The position numbers were made by a program, and so were the translations under genes. The notes under the pieces were generated by a model. It was not told the origin of the DNA. It saw only the letters and a program-made list of their open reading frames with translations, and made no database searches. A stretch of 64,000 nucleotides of DNA from Enhydrobacter sp. (lineage in GTDB: Bacteria; Pseudomonadota; Alphaproteobacteria; Reyranellales; Reyranellaceae): contig NZ_CP126889.1 of the NCBI RefSeq assembly GCF_030246845.1, positions 5,141,001-5,205,000 of the forward strand. The letters run 5' to 3'. This document shows, piece by piece, positions 16,738 through 26,040 of the stretch (within the stretch, counting starts at the first letter, position 1; each line of letters begins with the position of its first letter).

Positions 16738-18255
16738 TTGGAGCCCCTTCTGAAAGCAATCGATGCCCTGCTGGTGGTCGCCTCGGTCCTGGTCAGCACC
16801 GTCATTGCCGAAGGCGTCGTCCGCCATCTCGACGGCCTGCCGCTGCTCGTGCTGCCGCTGCCCGAGGGTGTCGGCAACGCCGTCACCGCCGAGCAGCGCG
16901 ACGAGGTCCCTCTCGCGCCGGGCGTGTCGCGCGACTGGTTCTTCGACGATCCGCCGCCGCTGCCCAATCGCAGCGAGCCGCCGGACGAGTGGCAGCGACT
17001 GTTCGTCGAGGTGAGGGATCATCCGGCGAAGTACGGGCCGTTCCGTCCCGCCGACGTCTTCAAGGCGTGGAACTCGGTCTTTGCCGGCAAGGACGTTTGC
17101 CACAACGACTTCCTGCGCCGGGCACCGGGCATCCTCTACCTCTACGATCCGCCCGACGGGAAAGCCTATCCACGCTACCGGTTCCTGCCGAATGTCACCA
17201 CGCCGCTGCGGCTGGTCACCAACCAGATCGGCTGGCGCGGACCGCCGATCGTCGAGCCGCGCCGGCCCGACACGATCCGCATCGTGTTCGTCGGCGCATC
17301 GACGACGGTAGGCGGCCATTTCCTGCCCTTCTCCTATCCGGAATATATCGGCCACTGGCTCGATCTCTGGGCGAGGTCGAAGCACCTCGACATTCATTTC
17401 GAAGCCCTCAATGCCGGCCGCGAAAGCCTCGCATCCCAGGATATTGCCGAGGTCGTGCGCCACGAGGTGCTGCCGCTCAGGCCCGACCTCGTCGTCTATT
17501 ACGAGGGGCACAACCAGTTCTGGCTGCCGACCGTCATTCCCGGCCTGCCGCAGGAGGGCACGGCGCCCAAGCCCACTCTCGAGGTCGAGACGCCGCCCAC
17601 CTGGCTGCTGGTCGCCACGCGATTCTCCGCGCTGGCCCGCCGCGTCCAGGCGGCGGTCGGCTATACCGGCGGCAACCTCGACGGCCGCGAATGGCCCAAG
17701 CCCGACTACGAGATCGTGATGCCGCCCGGCCTCGACGAGAACGACCCGGACATCTACGACCCGCGCCTGCCGCTGCATCTCGACGACATCGTGCGCGATC
17801 TCGACCGCATGCGCTCCGACCTCGCCACCGTCGGCGGCGAGCTCGCCGTCTCCTCGTTCGTGTGGATGGTGAAGGACGGCCTCGTGCTCAATCCGATCGC
17901 GCACAAGTACATCCTCGAGGATCTCAACATCAACGAGTATCCGCTGCGCTATCGCGACCTGGTGCGGCTTGTGACCTTCCAGAACCGCGTGTTCCGCAAG
18001 TATGCCGAGGTCCATCACCTGCCCTTCATCGATGTCGCGCGCCATATGCCGCTCGACCCCGACCTGTTCCAGGACGCGATCCACAACACCGCCGGCGGCG
18101 TGCGCGAGCGCGCCTGGGTCGTGCTGCAGCAGCTCATCCCGGTGATCGAGCGGCATCTGGCAAGCGGCGCCTGGCCAAGACCGTTGCCGAAAGACAGGTC
18201 GCCCTTGCCGACCTTCACGCCGCGGCGCATCGCCGTGGACTGCAAGAAGCCCTGA
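16738..18255 (+). CDS. Membrane-anchored SGNH/GDSL-like hydrolase-family protein
   Basis: The product is about 505 residues. It starts with one hydrophobic helix (DALLVVASVLVSTVIAEGVV), then a periplasmic-type domain. It has an SGNH-like block I, IRIVFVGASTTVGGHF, with Ser in GxS context, a block with VVYYEGHNQFW, and a C-terminal D-x-x-H-like DAIHNTAGG. This layout resembles GDSL-lipase-like proteins tied to cell-surface acyl modification. No ATG fits: upstream ATGs are in other frames, so TTG (16738) or CTG (16750) must be used, and the exact start is doubtful. It lies 1 bp before the MFS gene, so the two are probably one operon. The substrate is unknown. Confidence 0.68.
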   Translation: MEPLLKAIDALLVVASVLVSTVIAEGVVRHLDGLPLLVLPLPEGVGNAVTAEQRDEVPLAPGVSRDWFFDDPPPLPNRSEPPDEWQRLFVEVRDHPAKYGPFRPADVFKAWNSVFAGKDVCHNDFLRRAPGILYLYDPPDGKAYPRYRFLPNVTTPLRLVTNQIGWRGPPIVEPRRPDTIRIVFVGASTTVGGHFLPFSYPEYIGHWLDLWARSKHLDIHFEALNAGRESLASQDIAEVVRHEVLPLRPDLVVYYEGHNQFWLPTVIPGLPQEGTAPKPTLEVETPPTWLLVATRFSALARRVQAAVGYTGGNLDGREWPKPDYEIVMPPGLDENDPDIYDPRLPLHLDDIVRDLDRMRSDLATVGGELAVSSFVWMVKDGLVLNPIAHKYILEDLNINEYPLRYRDLVRLVTFQNRVFRKYAEVHHLPFIDVARHMPLDPDLFQDAIHNTAGGVRERAWVVLQQLIPVIERHLASGAWPRPLPKDRSPLPTFTPRRIAVDCKKP

Positions 18256-18256
18256 C

Positions 18257-19516
18257 ATGAACCGCGACAATCCGAGCTCGCTGCGGCTGCTGCTGCAGGT
18301 CTTCCTGCCTTTCGCGTTCGTCTACTTCGTCTCCTACATCGTGCGCGGCGTGAATGCCGTGATCTTCCCCTATCTGGAGCGCGACGTGGGCGTGACGGCG
18401 GCCGATCTCGGCCTGCTCACCTCCGCCTTCTTCCTGTTCTTCGCCGCCAGCCAGCCGCTGCTGGGCGTCGCGCTCGATCGCTACGGCCCGCGCCGCCTGC
18501 AGACCACGCTGATGCTCGTTGCGGCGCTCGGATCGGCGCTGTTTGCCGTGGCGACATCGCTGCCGCAGCTCGTGCTGGCGCGCGGGCTGATCGGGCTCGG
18601 CTTCGCCGGCGGCCTGATGGCGGCGATGAAGGCGATCACGCTCTGGTACCCGCCGCGCCGCTGGGGGCTGATCACGGGGTTCCACATGATGGCCGGCGGC
18701 GCCGGCTCAATGGCCGCCACCCTGCCGGTCGAATGGTCGCTGTCGGTCGTGAGCTGGCAGGGTCTCTTCTTCTGGCTGGCCGGCATCTCCCTCTTCGGCG
18801 CCCTGCTGCTCCACCTCGCGGTTCCCGAGCGCGCGCCGTCGGGCAGAGGCGGCACCCTGGCGGAGCAGTTCCGCATCACCGGCGCGATCCTGACCGACGG
18901 CTTCTACTGGCGGATCCAGCCGCTTCTCTGCGTCCAGCAGCTCGCCTTCATCGGCTGCATCACGCTGTGGATGGGGCCATGGCTGCGCGACGTGGGCGGC
19001 GTGTCCGACCAGGCGGCGCGCGCCGACATCCTGCTCTACGCGACGGCCGCCATGACCCTGGGTTTCGCGGTGAGCGGCCTCATCGCGGAGTTCCTGCGGC
19101 ATCGCGGCATCAGCGACTTCGTCTCGTCGAGCTTCGTCAGCCTGCTGTTCGCACTGGTTGCGGGCTGGCTCGCCTTCTTTCCGCCCGCCGAGCCCGCCCT
19201 GCCGTGGATGCTGTTCGGATTCCTGGGCGCCTATCCCATCCAGTACTTCCCGGTGGTCATGGCGTCGTTCCCGGCCGACTATGCCGGCCGCGTCAGCACC
19301 AGCATCAACCTCCTGGTCTTCGTCGTGATCTTCGTCGGCCAGTGGGCGATGGGCAAGGTCGTGGAACTCTGGCCGCCGACAGCGACCGGCTACGCCCGCG
19401 ACGGCTACACCTGGGCGTTCGGCGCGCTTTTCATCCTGCAGCTTGCTGCTCTGGCATGGCTTCTGCTGTCGCCGGGACGTCCGATGACGCAGGCGCCGCG
19501 GGCGGCGGCAGATTGA
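18257..19516 (+). CDS. Major facilitator superfamily transporter
   Basis: This is a 419-residue polytopic membrane protein with about 12 hydrophobic helices. Between helices 2 and 3 is an MFS motif A variant (LLGVALDRYGPRRLQTTLML). LIGLGFAGGLMAAMKAITLWYPPRRWG is typical of the ACS/oxalate-formate-type or OPA-type uptake families. The central loop (VPERAPSGRGGTLAEQF) separates the halves. It immediately follows the SGNH-like gene. The last 86 bp overlap the 3' end of mipZ on the other strand. The substrate cannot be predicted. Confidence 0.84.
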   Translation: MNRDNPSSLRLLLQVFLPFAFVYFVSYIVRGVNAVIFPYLERDVGVTAADLGLLTSAFFLFFAASQPLLGVALDRYGPRRLQTTLMLVAALGSALFAVATSLPQLVLARGLIGLGFAGGLMAAMKAITLWYPPRRWGLITGFHMMAGGAGSMAATLPVEWSLSVVSWQGLFFWLAGISLFGALLLHLAVPERAPSGRGGTLAEQFRITGAILTDGFYWRIQPLLCVQQLAFIGCITLWMGPWLRDVGGVSDQAARADILLYATAAMTLGFAVSGLIAEFLRHRGISDFVSSSFVSLLFALVAGWLAFFPPAEPALPWMLFGFLGAYPIQYFPVVMASFPADYAGRVSTSINLLVFVVIFVGQWAMGKVVELWPPTATGYARDGYTWAFGALFILQLAALAWLLLSPGRPMTQAPRAAAD

Positions 19517-20363
19517 GCGCGGCGACGAGGTCGCGCACCTCCTGGCGCGCGGCGACATGGCTCAGGGTGAGCGAGGGCCCGCTGCCGCCGCGCTTGAGGT
19601 CGAGCAGCGTCAGTCCGTTCAGGAACAGCTCGCGATAGATCACGCGCTCGCTGAGGCCGGTGGTCGTGCGAAAGCCGATGCGCCGGGCGAGCGCCTCGAG
19701 CACGGTCCCCATGTCGCGCTTGTTGCGCGCGGCGAGCGACGACAGCCGATTGCGCATCACCACCCAGTCGACCGGGCGGCCGCCCTGGACGGCCCGGATC
19801 TGCCGCTGCTTCCACACTGCCTCGGCATAGACCGACGGCCGCACGACCTTGAGCGTGTCGGGATCGACGCGCGCCAGGAGATCGAGATCGATGAAACTGT
19901 CGTTCAGCGGCGTCAGCAGCGTGTCGGCCCAGGTATGCGCGAGCCGGGAAAGGTGAGTGTCGCTGCCGGGCGTGTCGATCAGCACGAAATCGGCGCCCAG
20001 CAGGGGCGGCTCGAGGGCCTCCTCGAAGCGGGCCTGCTCGTCGGCCTCCGCGGCGGCGCGATCGGCAAGGGTCGAGACCGTGACGGCCGCATGGGCCGGA
20101 GTCGGCAGATCGATCTCCTTGCGGCGGCTGTAGGCGATGCGGTTCTCGATATAGCGGCTGAGCGTTCCCTGGCGCGCGTCGAGATCGAGGGTCGCCACCG
20201 ATGCGCCGTCGCTCATCAGGGCGACCGCGATGTGAAGCGCGGTCGTCGACTTTCCCGATCCGCCCTTCTCGTTGCCGATCACCACCACGTGCGCACGGCC
20301 GGGCACGCGCGCGGCCTGGGTCTGCGCGATGCTGGGATTGGCCGCGGGCTGGAAGGTGCTCAC
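19431..20363 (-). CDS. mipZ: Division-plane positioning ATPase MipZ
   Basis: MipZ is a ParA/MinD-type ATPase that forms a gradient from the poles through ParB and inhibits FtsZ, placing the septum at midcell in alphaproteobacteria that lack Min. The 310-residue product has the deviant Walker A GNEKGGSGKST at 30-40, DLDARQGTLSRYIENR, and the Walker B-like DFVLIDTPGSDTHLSRLAHTWADTL. The region around LLTPLNDSFIDLDLL and VVMRNRLSSLAARNKRDM is specific to MipZ rather than chromosomal ParA. The 26-residue N-terminal extension and Pro/Ala-rich tail are less conserved. It overlaps the end of the molybdopterin oxidoreductase gene by 4 bp, which is an unusual partner for a cell-division gene. Confidence 0.88.
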   Translation of the reverse strand: MSTFQPAANPSIAQTQAARVPGRAHVVVIGNEKGGSGKSTTALHIAVALMSDGASVATLDLDARQGTLSRYIENRIAYSRRKEIDLPTPAHAAVTVSTLADRAAAEADEQARFEEALEPPLLGADFVLIDTPGSDTHLSRLAHTWADTLLTPLNDSFIDLDLLARVDPDTLKVVRPSVYAEAVWKQRQIRAVQGGRPVDWVVMRNRLSSLAARNKRDMGTVLEALARRIGFRTTTGLSERVIYRELFLNGLTLLDLKRGGSGPSLTLSHVAARQEVRDLVAALNLPPPAAPASSDVPATAEAMPEQQAAG

Positions 20364-22471
20364 GCGGCCTTTCGGATCCAGACGGCCGTGTCGTGGAACA
20401 CGGCGCCGCCGTGCGGCCAGCCGGGATCGGCCGAGGTCACGGCGTTGATGCCGATGCCGGTCTCGAAGTTGCGGTTGGGCCAGATGCCCTCGACCACCAC
20501 GACGCCGCGCTGCTGTCCGGTCTTGGGCCGGGCATGCACGATGGTGCGGCCGCGCTCGTTGCCCAGCTCGACGCGGTCACCCTCGGCGACGCCCATGGCG
20601 GCGCAATCCTCGGGGTTCATCAGCGCCGTCGGCCGCACCTCGCGCTTCAAGCTGGAGGGCGTCTCGCTGAAGGTCGAGTTGAGGAAGGTCCGCGCCGGCG
20701 CCGCGACCAGCCGGAACGGCTTGTCGGCGGTCGCATTGTCGATCACGTCGAAATGATCGGGCAGCTTCGGCATGTTGGCGCCGCGCGGCCCGAACGCCGC
20801 CCAGTCGGGCTTGAAGCGGAACTTCTTGTCGGGCCAGGCGAAGCCGTCGAGGAAATGCGACGTCTCGAAGCCGAGATGGAAGTCCTGTCCGCCCTTCTGC
20901 CAGTTGGTCTCGGCATCCCACATGCCGGACACCTTGAGCGATTCGTCCATGATCTCCCACACCGTCATGTCGAAACCGCGATGCCGCGCGCCCAGCCTCT
21001 TCGCCAGCTCGCAGATGACATAGTGGTTCTCGCGGCATTCGCCGGGCGCCTCGATCACCTTCTTGGTGACCTGGAAGAAGGTATGGCCGCTCGCGGTGTA
21101 GAAGTCGTCGTGCTCGAGGAACATGGTCGCCGGCAGCACGATGTCGGCCAGCGCCGCCGTCTCGGTCATGAACTGCTCGTGCACGCAGACGAACAGGTCG
21201 TCGCGCTTGAACCCCTTGTGGACCAGCCCCTGCTCGGGACAGACCCGGGCCGGATTGGTGTTCTGGATCAGCATGCCGGTCACCGGCGGCCCGTTCTTCA
21301 GGGCTTCCGGATCGCCGGTCAGGATCGGCCCCAGCCGGGACTGGTCGAGCGCGCGGATCGACCTGTCCTCGACGTCGAGGCCGTCGATCAGCGTGCGGTC
21401 GAGCGGATACATGCAGGTATGGCCATAGAGCGCGCCGCCGCCCTTCGCCTTCCACGCTCCCGTGACGGCCGGCAGGCAGCTCGCCGCATGCATGTTGGCC
21501 GCGCCGTTGCGCGTGCGGCTGAAGCCGTGATGGCAGCGGATGAAGGGCGCCTTCGCCTGGCCGTACATGCGGGCGAAGGTCACGATCTTCTCGACCGAAA
21601 GGCCGGTGATCCGCGATGCCCATTCCGGCGTCCGCGTCGCGACATGCGCGGCGAGCTCGTCCGGCGCATCGGTGTAGCGCCGCATATAGTCCCAGTCGGC
21701 GTAGCCCTCCTTGAACAGGACGTGCATGACGCCGACCGCCAGCGCGCCGTCGGTGCTCGGCCGTACCGCGAGATGCATGTCGGCCTGCTCGGCCGTGCCG
21801 GTGCGATAGGGATCGATCACGACCAGCTTCGCCCCGCGCTTCTTCGCCCGCATGGCGTGGGTCATGACATTGACCTGGGTGTTCACGGGATTGCCGCCCC
21901 AGATCACGACCAGATCGGAATGCTCGTCGACCTCGCGCATGTCGGCGCCGCGCTTGACGCCGACGCCGGCGATCCAGCCGGTGTCGGAGAGCGTCACGCA
22001 AATGGTCGAGAACCAGCGCGAGTAGTTCATCGCATGACGCAGCCGGTTGATGCCGTCGCGCTGCACCAGGCCCATCGTGCCGGCGTAGAAATACGGCCAG
22101 ATCGTCTCGTTGCCGTGCCGGCGCGCCCTGGCGATGAACTGCTCGGCGACGATGTCGAGCGCGTCGGCCCAGGAGATCTCGGCGAACTGCCTCGAGCCCT
22201 TCGGGCCCGTCCGCCGCAGCGGCTTCATCAGCCGGTCGGGATGGTGGATGCGCTCGGCGTAGCGCGCGACCTTCTCGCAGATCACGCCCGCCGTGTAGTC
22301 GTTGCGCATCGAGCCGCGGATGCGGCCGATGCGCCGGCTGTCGAGCCGTTCGACATCGAGCGCACAGGTGCTGGTGCAATCGTGCGGGCAGACCGACGGC
22401 ACGATGGTGATCCCCGCTTCCGCGCTTCTCGCGCGTGCCGGCGGTGCGTAGGAATGGTCGTCCGGGCTCAT
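20360..22471 (-). CDS. Molybdopterin-dependent oxidoreductase with [4Fe-4S] site (DMSO-reductase family)
   Basis: This 703-residue enzyme has an N-terminal 4Fe-4S motif C28-x3-C32-x3-C36-x28-C65 (CPHDCTSTC; GVICEKV). Mo-bis-MGD binding regions follow (VVIWGGNPVNTQVNVM, VVIDPYRTGTAEQADMHL, PSTDGALAVGVMHVL, IQNTNPARVCPEQGLV). A C-terminal molydop-binding barrel begins near ALMNPEDCAAMGV. There is no Tat signal, so the enzyme should be cytosolic. The closest general types are assimilatory-nitrate-reductase-like and thiosulfate/polysulfide-reductase-like catalytic chains; the reaction cannot be assigned. It starts 59 bp from the divergent acyl-CoA synthetase and is coupled to mipZ downstream. No obvious electron-transfer partner lies next to it. 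Confidence 0.82.
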   Translation of the reverse strand: MSPDDHSYAPPARARSAEAGITIVPSVCPHDCTSTCALDVERLDSRRIGRIRGSMRNDYTAGVICEKVARYAERIHHPDRLMKPLRRTGPKGSRQFAEISWADALDIVAEQFIARARRHGNETIWPYFYAGTMGLVQRDGINRLRHAMNYSRWFSTICVTLSDTGWIAGVGVKRGADMREVDEHSDLVVIWGGNPVNTQVNVMTHAMRAKKRGAKLVVIDPYRTGTAEQADMHLAVRPSTDGALAVGVMHVLFKEGYADWDYMRRYTDAPDELAAHVATRTPEWASRITGLSVEKIVTFARMYGQAKAPFIRCHHGFSRTRNGAANMHAASCLPAVTGAWKAKGGGALYGHTCMYPLDRTLIDGLDVEDRSIRALDQSRLGPILTGDPEALKNGPPVTGMLIQNTNPARVCPEQGLVHKGFKRDDLFVCVHEQFMTETAALADIVLPATMFLEHDDFYTASGHTFFQVTKKVIEAPGECRENHYVICELAKRLGARHRGFDMTVWEIMDESLKVSGMWDAETNWQKGGQDFHLGFETSHFLDGFAWPDKKFRFKPDWAAFGPRGANMPKLPDHFDVIDNATADKPFRLVAAPARTFLNSTFSETPSSLKREVRPTALMNPEDCAAMGVAEGDRVELGNERGRTIVHARPKTGQQRGVVVVEGIWPNRNFETGIGINAVTSADPGWPHGGAVFHDTAVWIRKAA

Positions 22472-22530
22472 GGCGAAAAGATACTCCCGCTGGCTTGGGA
22501 TGGTCCACCTGCCATAAAGTGGCCTCCATC

Positions 22531-24171
22531 ATGATTCCCCGCGGTTTTTCCTACGAAGAAGCGATGCGCCGGTTCCGCTGGCCTCGGCCCGACCGCTTCA
22601 ACATCGCCCGCGCCGTCTGCGAGCGCCATCCACGCGAGACCCTGGCGCTGATTGTGGAAAACGCCGGCGGCAGCGTGCGCCACTGGACCTTCGGCCAGCT
22701 CCTCGATGCGAGCTCGCGACTCGCGAACGCTCTTGTCGCGCACGGCCTCGAAAGAGGCGATCGTCTGGCGGTGTTCCTGAGCCAGGGCGCGGAGCTCACG
22801 ATCAGCCACCTCGCCGGCTATCGCATGGGCTGCGTCGTGCTGCCGCTCTTCACCCTGTTCGGCGAGGAGGCGGTCGAATATCGGCTGGCCAACGCCCAGG
22901 CCTCGGCGATCGTCACCGAGATGAGCCAGTTGCCCAAGCTGCTGGCCGTGCGCGACCGCCTGCCGCATCTTCGGACGATCATCGTCATCGGTGCGGGCGC
23001 GCACGGCGACGGTTTCCTCGACTGGGGCCGCCTGGTCGAGTCGGGCGCGGAAAGCTTCGCCACGGTCGACACCGCGGCCGAGGATCCCGCGCTCCTGATC
23101 TACACCTCGGGCACCACCGGCCAGCCCAAGGGCGCGCTGCACGCCCATCGCATGCTGCTGGGCTGCATCCCGCCTGTGGAGCAGTGGCTCGGCCACTGGC
23201 CGCGCGGCAACGAGGTCATGTGGACGCCGGCGGAGTGGGCCTGGATCGCGGGCCTCTACGATTCGCTCTTCCCGGCCTGGTACTACGGCACGCCCGTCGT
23301 GGCGCATCGATTCGCGAAGTTCGATCCCGAGCGCGCCTTCGCCCTGCTGGCGCGGCACAAGGTGGGCGTGAGCTTCATCCCGCCGACCGCGCTCAAGATG
23401 ATGCGGCAGGTCGGCCGCCCGCGCGAGCGTTGGGACTACGAACTGCGAGCCGTCTGCACCGGCGGCGAGGCCATGGGCGAGGAGCTTCTGGCCTGGGGCC
23501 GCGAAACCTTCGGCACGACCATTTCCGAGGGCTACGGCCAGACCGAGATGAACATGATGCTGCTCAACTCGCCGGACTGGTTCGAGGTGCGCGCGGGCTC
23601 CTGCGGCCGCGCCTGCCCCGGTCGCAAGGTCGCGATCGTGGGCCCCGACGGCGAGGTCCTGCCGCCCGGGGAGGAAGGCCAGATCGCCGGCTGGCGGCAC
23701 GATCCGATCGTCATGCTCGAATACTGGCGCAATCCCGAGGCGACGGCGCGCAAATATGCCGGCGACTGGCTGCTGACCGGCGATCTCGGCCGGATCGACG
23801 AGGACGGCTACGTCTACTTCAAGAGCCGCGACGACGATGTGATCACGTCCGGCGGCTACCGCATCGGCCCGGGCGAAATCGAGGAGTGCCTGATGAAGCA
23901 CCCGGCAGTCGCCATGGTCGGAGTCGTCGGCGTGCCCGACAAGGTGCGCACCGAGATCGTGAAGGCCTTCGTCCAGCTCCGCCCGGAGATCGCGCCGACG
24001 GACGCGCTGAAGGCCGACCTCGCGGCGCACGTGAAGACCCGCCTCGCCGCGCACGAATATCCGCGCGAAGTCGAGTTCGTGGCCGAGCTGCCCCTCACCA
24101 CGACCGGCAAGATCCTGCGGCGCGAGCTGCGCCGACTGGACGCCGAACGAAAGGCGGGCTCCGTCGGCTAA
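22531..24171 (+). CDS. Acyl-CoA synthetase (acetyl-/medium-chain AMP-forming ligase)
   Basis: This ATP-dependent enzyme activates a carboxylic acid to its CoA thioester through an acyl-AMP. The 546-residue product has the AMP-binding P-loop YTSGTTGQPKGALHAHR, the A5 motif EGYGQTEMNMML, TGDLGRIDEDGYVYFKSRDDD, the hinge and GGYRIGPGEIEECL, and the catalytic Lys in PLTTTGKILRREL. The W residues in AWIAGLYDSLFPAWYYG fit short- or medium-chain acyl substrates. The ATG gives a good N terminus (MIPRGFSYEEA), but no strong ribosome-binding site is visible. It may be a leaderless or weakly translated start. Confidence 0.86.
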   Translation: MIPRGFSYEEAMRRFRWPRPDRFNIARAVCERHPRETLALIVENAGGSVRHWTFGQLLDASSRLANALVAHGLERGDRLAVFLSQGAELTISHLAGYRMGCVVLPLFTLFGEEAVEYRLANAQASAIVTEMSQLPKLLAVRDRLPHLRTIIVIGAGAHGDGFLDWGRLVESGAESFATVDTAAEDPALLIYTSGTTGQPKGALHAHRMLLGCIPPVEQWLGHWPRGNEVMWTPAEWAWIAGLYDSLFPAWYYGTPVVAHRFAKFDPERAFALLARHKVGVSFIPPTALKMMRQVGRPRERWDYELRAVCTGGEAMGEELLAWGRETFGTTISEGYGQTEMNMMLLNSPDWFEVRAGSCGRACPGRKVAIVGPDGEVLPPGEEGQIAGWRHDPIVMLEYWRNPEATARKYAGDWLLTGDLGRIDEDGYVYFKSRDDDVITSGGYRIGPGEIEECLMKHPAVAMVGVVGVPDKVRTEIVKAFVQLRPEIAPTDALKADLAAHVKTRLAAHEYPREVEFVAELPLTTTGKILRRELRRLDAERKAGSVG

Positions 24172-24266
24172 GAAAGACTCGATTGCTCAATCCTGCCACT
24201 GTCAAATTAGACGAAGACTGAATGTCGGCCCGGCTTTCAATTACCTGAGCACAAACGATAATCCAT

Positions 24267-24285
24267 AACTTTCTTTGAGAAAGTT
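24267..24285. terminator. A/T-rich 8-bp inverted repeat between convergent genes
   Basis: AACTTTCT and AGAAAGTT form a perfect 8-bp stem around a TTG loop, directly after the stop of the ABC exporter (minus strand) and about 95 bp after the acyl-CoA synthetase. There is no following T-run, so it is an atypical terminator; it may be a transcript-end stabiliser or protein-binding site. The surrounding 114 bp is conspicuously AT-rich compared with the rest of the window. Confidence 0.4.
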
Positions 24286-26040
24286 TCAGCTTGCGGCCGC
24301 AGACAGGTTGAACTGCAGCTCGGCCAGCCGGGCATAGAGGCCATCGCGACGGGCCAGCTCGAGATGAGTGCCGACATCCACCACCCGCCCCTCGTCGACC
24401 ACCACGATCCGGTCTGCCTTCTGCACCGTGGCGAGGCGATGCGCGATCACCAGGGTGGTGCGCTTGTGCATCAGCCGGTCGAGCGCCTGCTGGACCGCCA
24501 GCTCGCTCTCGGCATCGAGCGCGCTGGTGGCCTCGTCGAGCAGCAGGACCGCGGGATCGCAGAGCAGCGCCCTCGCAATGGCGATGCGCTGCCGCTGGCC
24601 GCCCGACAGCCGCACGCCGCGCGCGCCAAGGTGCGTGTCAAAGCCCTGCGGCAGGGCCTCGACGAAGCCCAGCGCCGAGGCAGCCTCGGCTGCCGCCCTC
24701 ACCTCGGCATCGGTGGCGTCCGGCTGGCCGTAGCGGATGTTGTCGGCGACCGTCGCCGTGAAGAGCACGGGCTCCTGCGGCACGATCGCCAGGTTGCGCC
24801 GCAGTTCCCGCAGCCGCAGCTCGCGGATATCCACGCCGTCGAGGCGCACCGCTCCGGCTTCGGGGTCATAGAAGCGCAGCAGGAGGTTGAACACCGTCGT
24901 CTTGCCGGCGCCCGACGGTCCGACGATCGCGACCGTTTCGCCGGGCGCGACGGCGAGGTCGAAGCGATCGAGCGCCCGCGTCTCCGGCCGGGTGGGATAG
25001 CGGAAGGACACCTCGTCGAAGGCAATCGCGCCGCGGACAGGCTGCGGCAGCGCCTTCGGCCGATCGGTCTCGACGATCACCGGCGGCTCGGCCTTGAGCT
25101 CGGACAGCCGCTCGGCGGCGCCCGACGCCCGCTGCAGGTCGCCGATCGTCTCGCTGATCGCCCCGCCCGAGCTCGCCACCAGCACGGCATAGAAAACGAA
25201 GGCCGAGAGGTCGCCGGCCGTGATGCGGCCGGCGATCACGTCCTGGCCGCCGATCCACAGCAAGAAGCCTACTGCCGCGAAGACGATGAAGATGACCAGC
25301 GTCGTCATGATCGCGCGGCGCGTGATGCGCTGGATCGCCGCCCCGAAGGCGAGTTCCGTCGCCGCGCTGAAATGCCGGGCCGCCCGTTCCTCCTGCGCAA
25401 AGGCCTGGACCGTGCGCACGCCGTCGAGAGTCTCGGCGCCTTCCGAGACGAGGTCGGCGATGCGTGCCTGCGCCTCGCGCGAAAGCGCCCGCACCCGGCG
25501 GCCGAACAGAATGATGGGTGCCACCACCACCGGCACGATCGCGAGGACCAGCGCGGCGAGCTTGGGATTGGTGACCACCAGCATGACGATGCCGCCCAGG
25601 CACATCAGTGTGTTGCGCAGCGCCACCGAGGCCGAGGAGCCGATCACCTGCTCGATGAGCTGGGCGTCCGAGGAGATGCGGCTCATGACGTCGCCCGACC
25701 GCTTGATCTCGAACCAGGCCGGCCCGAGCCGCACGACATGGGCGAAGAGATCGCGCCGCAAGTCGCCCACCACCCGCTCGCCGAGCCAGGAGACGAGGTA
25801 GAAGCGCGAGCCCGAGGCGAGCGCCAGAACGGCCGCGACCACCAGCACCGACGCCAGGGCATAGTCGAGAACGGCCGGCTGACCGTGGCTGAATCCGCGA
25901 TCGATCAGCGCCCGCAGGCAGGCGCCGAAGGCCAGCACCGTGCCCGCCGCGACAACGAGGGACAGCAAGGCCAGCGCCACCCGGCCGCGGTGAGGCCGCA
26001 GATAGGGACCGAGCAGTCTCAGTCCTGCAAATCGGTTCAT
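24286..26040 (-). CDS. ABC exporter, fused permease-ATPase (MsbA/multidrug type)
   Basis: This 584-residue half-transporter has an N-terminal type I exporter membrane domain of six helices (LLGPYLRPHRGRVALALLSL onward) with the coupling region FVRxx-like RRVRALSREAQARI. The nucleotide-binding domain has Walker A GPSGAGKTT, a Q-loop IVPQEPVLFTATVADNIRYG, the signature LSGGQRQRIAIARALL, Walker B LLLDEATSALD and the switch His in IAHRLATV. It should homodimerise. The ATG overlaps the cyaY stop by four bases (ATGA), which fixes the start and shows that cyaY is upstream on the same transcript. The substrate (lipid or drug) is not predictable. Confidence 0.9.
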   Translation of the reverse strand: MNRFAGLRLLGPYLRPHRGRVALALLSLVVAAGTVLAFGACLRALIDRGFSHGQPAVLDYALASVLVVAAVLALASGSRFYLVSWLGERVVGDLRRDLFAHVVRLGPAWFEIKRSGDVMSRISSDAQLIEQVIGSSASVALRNTLMCLGGIVMLVVTNPKLAALVLAIVPVVVAPIILFGRRVRALSREAQARIADLVSEGAETLDGVRTVQAFAQEERAARHFSAATELAFGAAIQRITRRAIMTTLVIFIVFAAVGFLLWIGGQDVIAGRITAGDLSAFVFYAVLVASSGGAISETIGDLQRASGAAERLSELKAEPPVIVETDRPKALPQPVRGAIAFDEVSFRYPTRPETRALDRFDLAVAPGETVAIVGPSGAGKTTVFNLLLRFYDPEAGAVRLDGVDIRELRLRELRRNLAIVPQEPVLFTATVADNIRYGQPDATDAEVRAAAEAASALGFVEALPQGFDTHLGARGVRLSGGQRQRIAIARALLCDPAVLLLDEATSALDAESELAVQQALDRLMHKRTTLVIAHRLATVQKADRIVVVDEGRVVDVGTHLELARRDGLYARLAELQFNLSAAAS

